NCBI GenBank assembly: GCA_002702065.1
Contig: NZXX01000009.1
Span: 248,001-312,000 of the forward strand
Source: Anaerolineaceae bacterium
GTDB lineage: Bacteria > Chloroflexota > Anaerolineae > Aggregatilineales > Phototrophicaceae
Length of the DNA stretch: 64,000 nt
Reading direction: 5' to 3'
The notes under the pieces are model-generated. The model did no database searches. It had not been told where the DNA came from and saw nothing but the letters and a program-made list of their open reading frames with translations. Positions 60,099 to 64,000 of the stretch are shown here, one piece after another. The translations under genes and the position numbers were made by a program. How positions within the stretch are numbered: the stretch's first letter is position 1; every line of letters starts with the position of its first letter.

Positions 60099-61553
60099 TC
60101 AGGATGCCGTTTCGGTTTCTTCCGCGGCCTCGTCTGCTTCGTCGCGCGACTTAGCTTGCAGCCGGGCCGCCTGGTTCGGGTCACCGATGTGCAGCGTATC
60201 ATAGGCCTGCTGCGACGACTGAAACGCGCCGACACCTTCATGACCGTGCCAGTCACCCTGCACCAGCATCGGGTTTTCCAACCCGGTTTCGGCTTTGCGC
60301 TGCTCGATAAATGCCTCCATCCGCCCCCGCAGATAGGCTACGACATCGGGGTGGGTCTCTGCGAGGTTCTGGTTTTCGTCCGGGTCCTCGACCAGATTAT
60401 ACAACTCGACTTCCGGTTTAAAGTGGAAATCCGGTTCGAGCGCGATCATCAGCTTCCACTGCGGCGTCCGCCAGCCGTGCTTGCGCATCCACGTGCATTC
60501 GGTGATGTAAAACTCACTCTCGTAGGACGCGACCTCACCGCTAATCATGGGCAGCAGGCTGCGACCATTAAAGCGCAGGTCGGACGGCCATTCGATCTCA
60601 TCCGGGCTGATTCCGGCCAGTTCCAGAATGGTGGGCATCAGGTCCTTGTGCTGGTTGTAGCCATCGACGCGCACGCCCTGGGGCAGCTTCGATGGGTAGC
60701 GGATGATGAGGGGCACATGCAGCACGTTGTCATACATACCGTGATGATCGAACCAGCATTCGTGATCGTAGAGCGTTTCGCCATGATCGCCGTTAATCAC
60801 CACAATCGTATCGTCGAGGATGCCATGTGCCGACAGCGCCGTAAAGATCGACTCCAGACAGGCGTCCATATACGCCACCGCGCCGTCATACTGGGCGATC
60901 ACATAATCCTTATCGCTGATTCCCGGCGGCATCCACGAGGCAAAAAAGTCCTTGAACGGCTTGAATGTCATCACCGGCTTCATCGATTCATTGGCCGGGT
61001 CGGTTTCGTCGCCATGATAAAACATGCGCTCATACGGCTCTGGCGGCAGATAGGGCGCGTGCGGGTCCATATGACGCAGCATCATAAAGAAGGGCTTATC
61101 ATCGTTGACCAACCGGTCCAGCTCTGGCAGCGTCACTTCGTTGAGCTTGTGGGCTTTCGGGCTGCGGCCTTCATTCCAGCTGCCCCAGGCCGGGTAATCC
61201 AGATAGGTATCGAACCCGCGTGAACTCGGATTGCCGGTAAAGCCGACGCAGGTCGTGTTGTAACCGGCATCGCGCATCACTTCGGCCATCGTCTTGACTT
61301 CCGGGCGCAGGCCGCCTTTGTGCCGCAGGGCGACCACCTGCGTGTTAAAGCAGTCCATGCCGGTCAGCATCGAGGCATAGGCCGGGGTGGTCGGCACGTG
61401 GGCGCTGAATGTGTTCTCGAACAGCACGCCCTCAGCGGCAAAACGGTCCAGGTGTGGCGTGGTCAGGCGGCGATAACCATACGCACTCATATGATCCGCC
61501 CGCAGCGAGTCGATGGCGATCAATAAAATATGAGGTCTCTTTTGTTTAGCCAT
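60099..61553 (-). CDS. Sulfatase-like hydrolase with Thr at the nucleophile position
   Basis: 484 residues from ATG 61553, with AGAGGA upstream. Alkaline-phosphatase superfamily, sulfatase branch: ILLIAIDSLRADHMSAYG near the start supplies the metal Asp, and INGDHGETLYDHECWFDHHG the second metal set. The nucleophile motif, usually C/S-x-P-x-R, reads T55-T-P-A-Y59 (HVPTTPAYASMLTG). Formylglycine cannot form from Thr, so a direct Thr nucleophile is more likely, as in phosphodiesterase and phosphoglycerol-transferase relatives. The substrate may be a phosphodiester or phosphonate rather than a sulfate. It shares a promoter region with the divergent LacI-type gene. Confidence 0.9.
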   Translation of the reverse strand: MAKQKRPHILLIAIDSLRADHMSAYGYRRLTTPHLDRFAAEGVLFENTFSAHVPTTPAYASMLTGMDCFNTQVVALRHKGGLRPEVKTMAEVMRDAGYNTTCVGFTGNPSSRGFDTYLDYPAWGSWNEGRSPKAHKLNEVTLPELDRLVNDDKPFFMMLRHMDPHAPYLPPEPYERMFYHGDETDPANESMKPVMTFKPFKDFFASWMPPGISDKDYVIAQYDGAVAYMDACLESIFTALSAHGILDDTIVVINGDHGETLYDHECWFDHHGMYDNVLHVPLIIRYPSKLPQGVRVDGYNQHKDLMPTILELAGISPDEIEWPSDLRFNGRSLLPMISGEVASYESEFYITECTWMRKHGWRTPQWKLMIALEPDFHFKPEVELYNLVEDPDENQNLAETHPDVVAYLRGRMEAFIEQRKAETGLENPMLVQGDWHGHEGVGAFQSSQQAYDTLHIGDPNQAARLQAKSRDEADEAAEETETAS

Positions 61554-61610
61554 AATTCCTCTTTTGTACAAACCGGGTGGTGACAGCCACTTTCTGAGCA
61601 TTCTGACACC

Positions 61611-61671
61611 ATTCTAGCATTTCGGCCTGTTTACGCAAACGTTTGCGTTTTATGAAAAACTGGATTATAGT
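61611..61671. promoter_or_regulatory. Divergent promoters with one shared LacI-type operator
   Basis: A 16-bp perfect palindrome ACGCAAACGTTTGCGT occupies 61633-61648. Read on each strand its end is TTGCGT. On the plus strand this is followed 17 bases later by TATAGT (61666-61671); on the minus strand 16 bases later by TAGAAT (61616-61611), with TGC in front. So each half of the palindrome serves as a -35 box, one for the LacI gene and one for the sulfatase-like gene. A LacI dimer on the centre would shut both off. Confidence 0.75.
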
Positions 61672-61781
61672 TAATTGAGTGTTCAGTAAACAAATAGCGG
61701 TTCAGATGTGGCAGGGGTTGGAAGAAAGTATCCATCCCCAGTTTTGTGGTAAAGGTTTATTTATCAAAAGGCTTTTTTCTG

Positions 61782-62840
61782 GTGGTGACGATTCGGGATG
61801 TGGCCAAGCGGGCGTCCGTTTCCATATCGACGGCCTCGCGCATACTATCCAATTCCCCTAAAGAAAAATATGCTGAGGAAACGCAGCTGAAAGTGCTGCG
61901 CGCCAGTGTCGAGTTGGGTTACCGGCCCAATTTTGCGGCACGGGCCCTGGTTTCCGGCAAAACCCGCATTATCGCCGCCGTCTTTCCACGCATCTACGAC
62001 ACACCCTTTACCGCGCTGGCCTCCCTGCAAATCCTCTCTGGCATCGAAGCCTTTTGCAGCCAGAACGGGTATCACGTTCTGCTCAGTTCGCCGCGCATGC
62101 ACAACGGCTCCATCGACTCCGGCTTTACCGACCTGCTCGCCAGCGGCTACCCCGATGGCGTGATCGTGGACGGCCACTTTGATGTCGACCCCATCATGAA
62201 AAGCCTGAACCGCTTCGGGCTGCCGACGATTGTGCTCGGTTCTTACCCACACCCCTATTACCTGCGCAGCGATAACTTCCTCGGCGGCAAACTGTTGATG
62301 CAGCATATGATCGAACTCGGCCACCGGCAGATCGGCCTCATCGGTTTGCCCGATGGCAAGAGCGCCGCCGCAGACCTGCGCCTGGCAGGTATCAAAGCAG
62401 CCTGCACAGAACAGGGGCTGGATTATGATGCGCTGCCGCGTATGGACGGGACGTTTTCGTCCGATAGTGGCGCTGCCGCCGCTGAACAACTGATCGCAGC
62501 CAACCCCACCCTGACCGCACTGGTGGCACTGAACGACCGGATGGCGATGGGTGCGATTCGTCAGCTTCAGGCGCTGGGCTATCCGGTGCCGGACCGTATC
62601 AGCGTGGTTGGCTACGACGACCTACCGCAAACCCGCGAATTCAACCCACCACTGACCACGATCAACCAGCAGCTTGCCGACTGGGGCAGCATGGCGATGA
62701 ATATGCTGCTGGAACTGCTGGACGGCTGTGAACCCAAGCCCGTCACCGTATCACCCGCCCTCATCGTGCGCCAGTCCGCCGCCCCACCGAATGATCAGTT
62801 TATCAGGGGGGTACACGACCTTTCGGGTCACTCAACTTAG
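61782..62840 (+). CDS. LacI-family transcription regulator
   Basis: 352 residues from the GTG at 61782 (reading MVTIRDVAKRASVSISTASR), with AAAAGG about 8 bases upstream; an earlier GTG at 61746 is unlikely. The helix-turn-helix TIRDVAKRASVSISTASRIL and hinge helix (YRPNFAARALVSGKTRIIA) precede a periplasmic-binding-like sensor domain with VIVDGHFDVDP and ISVVGYDDLPQTREFNPPLT. The last is the LacI hallmark for the effector pocket. It probably binds the palindrome at 61633-61648 in its own promoter. The gene for a family 5 solute-binding protein follows at 62902. Confidence 0.94.
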   Translation: MVTIRDVAKRASVSISTASRILSNSPKEKYAEETQLKVLRASVELGYRPNFAARALVSGKTRIIAAVFPRIYDTPFTALASLQILSGIEAFCSQNGYHVLLSSPRMHNGSIDSGFTDLLASGYPDGVIVDGHFDVDPIMKSLNRFGLPTIVLGSYPHPYYLRSDNFLGGKLLMQHMIELGHRQIGLIGLPDGKSAAADLRLAGIKAACTEQGLDYDALPRMDGTFSSDSGAAAAEQLIAANPTLTALVALNDRMAMGAIRQLQALGYPVPDRISVVGYDDLPQTREFNPPLTTINQQLADWGSMAMNMLLELLDGCEPKPVTVSPALIVRQSAAPPNDQFIRGVHDLSGHST

Positions 62841-62901
62841 TGAACAGGAGCGTGCTGGCACAGATGCTCTTGGAAGAATTTTAGTTTAGAGGAGATTTTT
62901 T

Positions 62902-64000
62902 ATGAGCAGGAAATTTTTGTTTCTTTTCATGTTGATGCTGCTGCTCGTCCCGACAACCCTGGGTCTGGCGCAGCCGTCGGGGCTTCCGGTCGATGTCCCG
63001 CGTGAAGACCTGTTCGTGGTGGATCAGATTCTCCGCTACGCCCGGCCCGGCAATCACAATTTCTGGGTCACTGGCGGCGAGAATCCGGTCCATCGTCATG
63101 CCCTCACTTACGAAACGTTGTGGATTCGCGATCAGGAATCCGGCGACCGCGTGATGGATGTCGCCATTTCTGACCCGATGTATAACGACGACTTCACCCA
63201 GATGAGCGTCGACCTGCGCGACAACATCTACTGGAGCGACGGCGTTCAGTTTACCGCCGACGACCTGATCTACACCGTCGAAACCCTGAAAGCCAACACC
63301 AATCTCAACGCCAGCGGCTGGTCGTCTCAGCTCAACCAGTTTATGGAATCCGTCGAAAAGACCGGCGACTTCAGCGTGCAGTTCAACCTCAGCGAGTCGA
63401 ACCCGCGTTTCCACACGCTGTTCGAAGCCCGCTGGAACGGTGTCTACATGATGCCGAAGCACGTCTTCGAAACAGTGGATGACCTGGAAACCTTCACCAA
63501 CTACGGGGAAGATGTGCCGGTGCTGGGCGTGTACAAGCCCGTTGAGTTTGACCCGAATGGCTTCTGGGAATTGTTCCAGCGCCGTGAGGACTGGGAACGT
63601 ACCCCCGCTGGTATCGTGACCGGGAACGCCGGGCCAGAATATATTCTGACCATCTTCTATGGCGACAGCGCCCGCAAAGCCATTGCCATGTCGCGCGGCG
63701 AGCTGGACGTGTTCTTCGATGTCGACTTTGAAGCCTTCGAGACGGTACTGGATACCGCCCCGGATGCGCGTTCGTGGTACACCGAGTTCCCCTGGGCCTA
63801 CCCGAATGAAGTCAGCTCCCGCAGCCTGACCTTCAACTACGAAACCTATCCGGAGTTCCAGAACAAGGATGTCCGCTGGGCACTGGCGCTGGCGCTGGAT
63901 ATTGTCGACCTGCAAACCACCTACATCGGCGGCGTTGCCAAAGTCACCCCGATGCCCGTCCCGGCCACCCCGGCCCTGACACGCATCTACCTCGACCCAA
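62902..64000 (+). CDS. ABC transporter substrate-binding protein, family 5 (3' part missing)
   Basis: The first 366 residues of a secreted solute-binding protein; the window ends inside. A Sec signal peptide (MSRKFLFLFMLMLLLVPTTL) is cut near GLAQ, without a lipobox. Then the SBP_bac_5 pattern: YETLWIRDQE, DNIYWSDGVQFTADDLIYTV (the family hallmark 'w.dG.pfta.Dv.ys'), MPKHVFETVDD, and NKDVRWALALALDI. Such proteins carry oligopeptides or oligosaccharides. GGAG is 8 bases before the start. Its place directly after the LacI gene suggests uptake of the inducer or substrate and co-regulation. Confidence 0.93.
   Translation, partial: MSRKFLFLFMLMLLLVPTTLGLAQPSGLPVDVPREDLFVVDQILRYARPGNHNFWVTGGENPVHRHALTYETLWIRDQESGDRVMDVAISDPMYNDDFTQMSVDLRDNIYWSDGVQFTADDLIYTVETLKANTNLNASGWSSQLNQFMESVEKTGDFSVQFNLSESNPRFHTLFEARWNGVYMMPKHVFETVDDLETFTNYGEDVPVLGVYKPVEFDPNGFWELFQRREDWERTPAGIVTGNAGPEYILTIFYGDSARKAIAMSRGELDVFFDVDFEAFETVLDTAPDARSWYTEFPWAYPNEVSSRSLTFNYETYPEFQNKDVRWALALALDIVDLQTTYIGGVAKVTPMPVPATPALTRIYLDP

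Noticed and set aside
62881..63915. A 344-codon open frame on the minus strand near the window end
   Set aside because: It opposes the solute-binding protein gene, which has a signal peptide, ribosome site and family motifs on the plus strand.
1..64000. CRISPR arrays, tRNA genes, insertion sequences, prophage
   Set aside because: I saw no regularly spaced repeats, no T-arm/anticodon layouts, and no transposase or integrase motifs. A tRNA could still be missed by eye; a covariance search would settle it.

Overview
The window looks like a stretch of chromosome from a free-living bacterium, most likely a Chloroflexota (Anaerolineae-like) member. This is judged from protein style, not from a marker tree: a Ser/Thr kinase fused to an nSTAND1 NTPase and 14 WD40 repeats, TPR/PPC, LysM/lamin-tail and SH3b secreted or repeat proteins, a GAF/PAS sensor kinase followed by a REC-HisKA-HATPase protein, RraA/Gfo-Idh/TIM-barrel isomerase catabolic genes, strong AGGAGG ribosome sites and frequent GTG/TTG starts. 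Coding density is high, base composition is GC-rich, and I see no tRNA, rRNA, CRISPR array, prophage or insertion sequence. Both ends cut through a gene.

Layout. 1-5.6 kb: a cut-off membrane glycosyltransferase, then a housekeeping run cysS-rlmB-frr-uppS and a MoxR-type ATPase. 5.7-14.5 kb: sugar-catabolism type enzymes (TIM-barrel isomerase, RraA-like, Gfo/Idh/MocA), small membrane proteins, DUF3291, transketolase, a DinB-like protein. 14.5-17.1 kb: an 819-residue effector or toxin-like protein with an N-terminal motif shared with extracellular contractile injection system (eCIS) cargo and a C-terminal PD-(D/E)xK-like end, behind a clear sigma-70 promoter. 17.2-26.9 kb: trpS, a 900-residue Flp-pilin-headed surface protein with its TPR partner, a four-SH3b/M23 peptidase protein, and an AraC regulator with a DUF4287/DUF5655 gene. 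27.0-28.2 kb: a TIR-FGE fusion whose C-terminus looks like a variable region of a diversity-generating retroelement (DGR). 28.3-36.3 kb: a solute-binding/VWA lipoprotein, M55 peptidase, PfkB kinase, secreted TPR protein, and an operon of CBS/DUF21 protein, TPR-TIR protein and HhH DNA glycosylase. 36.4-46.7 kb: marR-MATE, rsmG, an isocitrate/isopropylmalate dehydrogenase-like enzyme, an RRM protein, LysM/LTD, MmcQ, NUDIX and GreA proteins, and a secreted repeat protein. 46.9-55.5 kb: two signalling proteins and the kinase-STAND-WD40 giant with an attenuator-like leader. 55.6-64 kb: ABM, glycosyltransferase-like, NagB-like, TrpD2-like, Smr and sulfatase-like genes, then a LacI regulator and a family 5 solute-binding protein.

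Cross-cutting structure. At least eleven short perfect or near-perfect hairpins of the form GGGGCG..CGCCCC or GACGCAG..CTGCGTC sit between genes, mostly at 3' ends. Their outer bases are shared but the inner arms differ in compensating ways. One LacI-type palindrome supplies the -35 box of two divergent promoters (61.6 kb). The most novel-looking items are the DGR-like variable end of the TIR-FGE protein, the eCIS-like effector, the promoter/mini-ORF/double-hairpin unit ahead of the STAND kinase, and the pilin-adhesin fusion.
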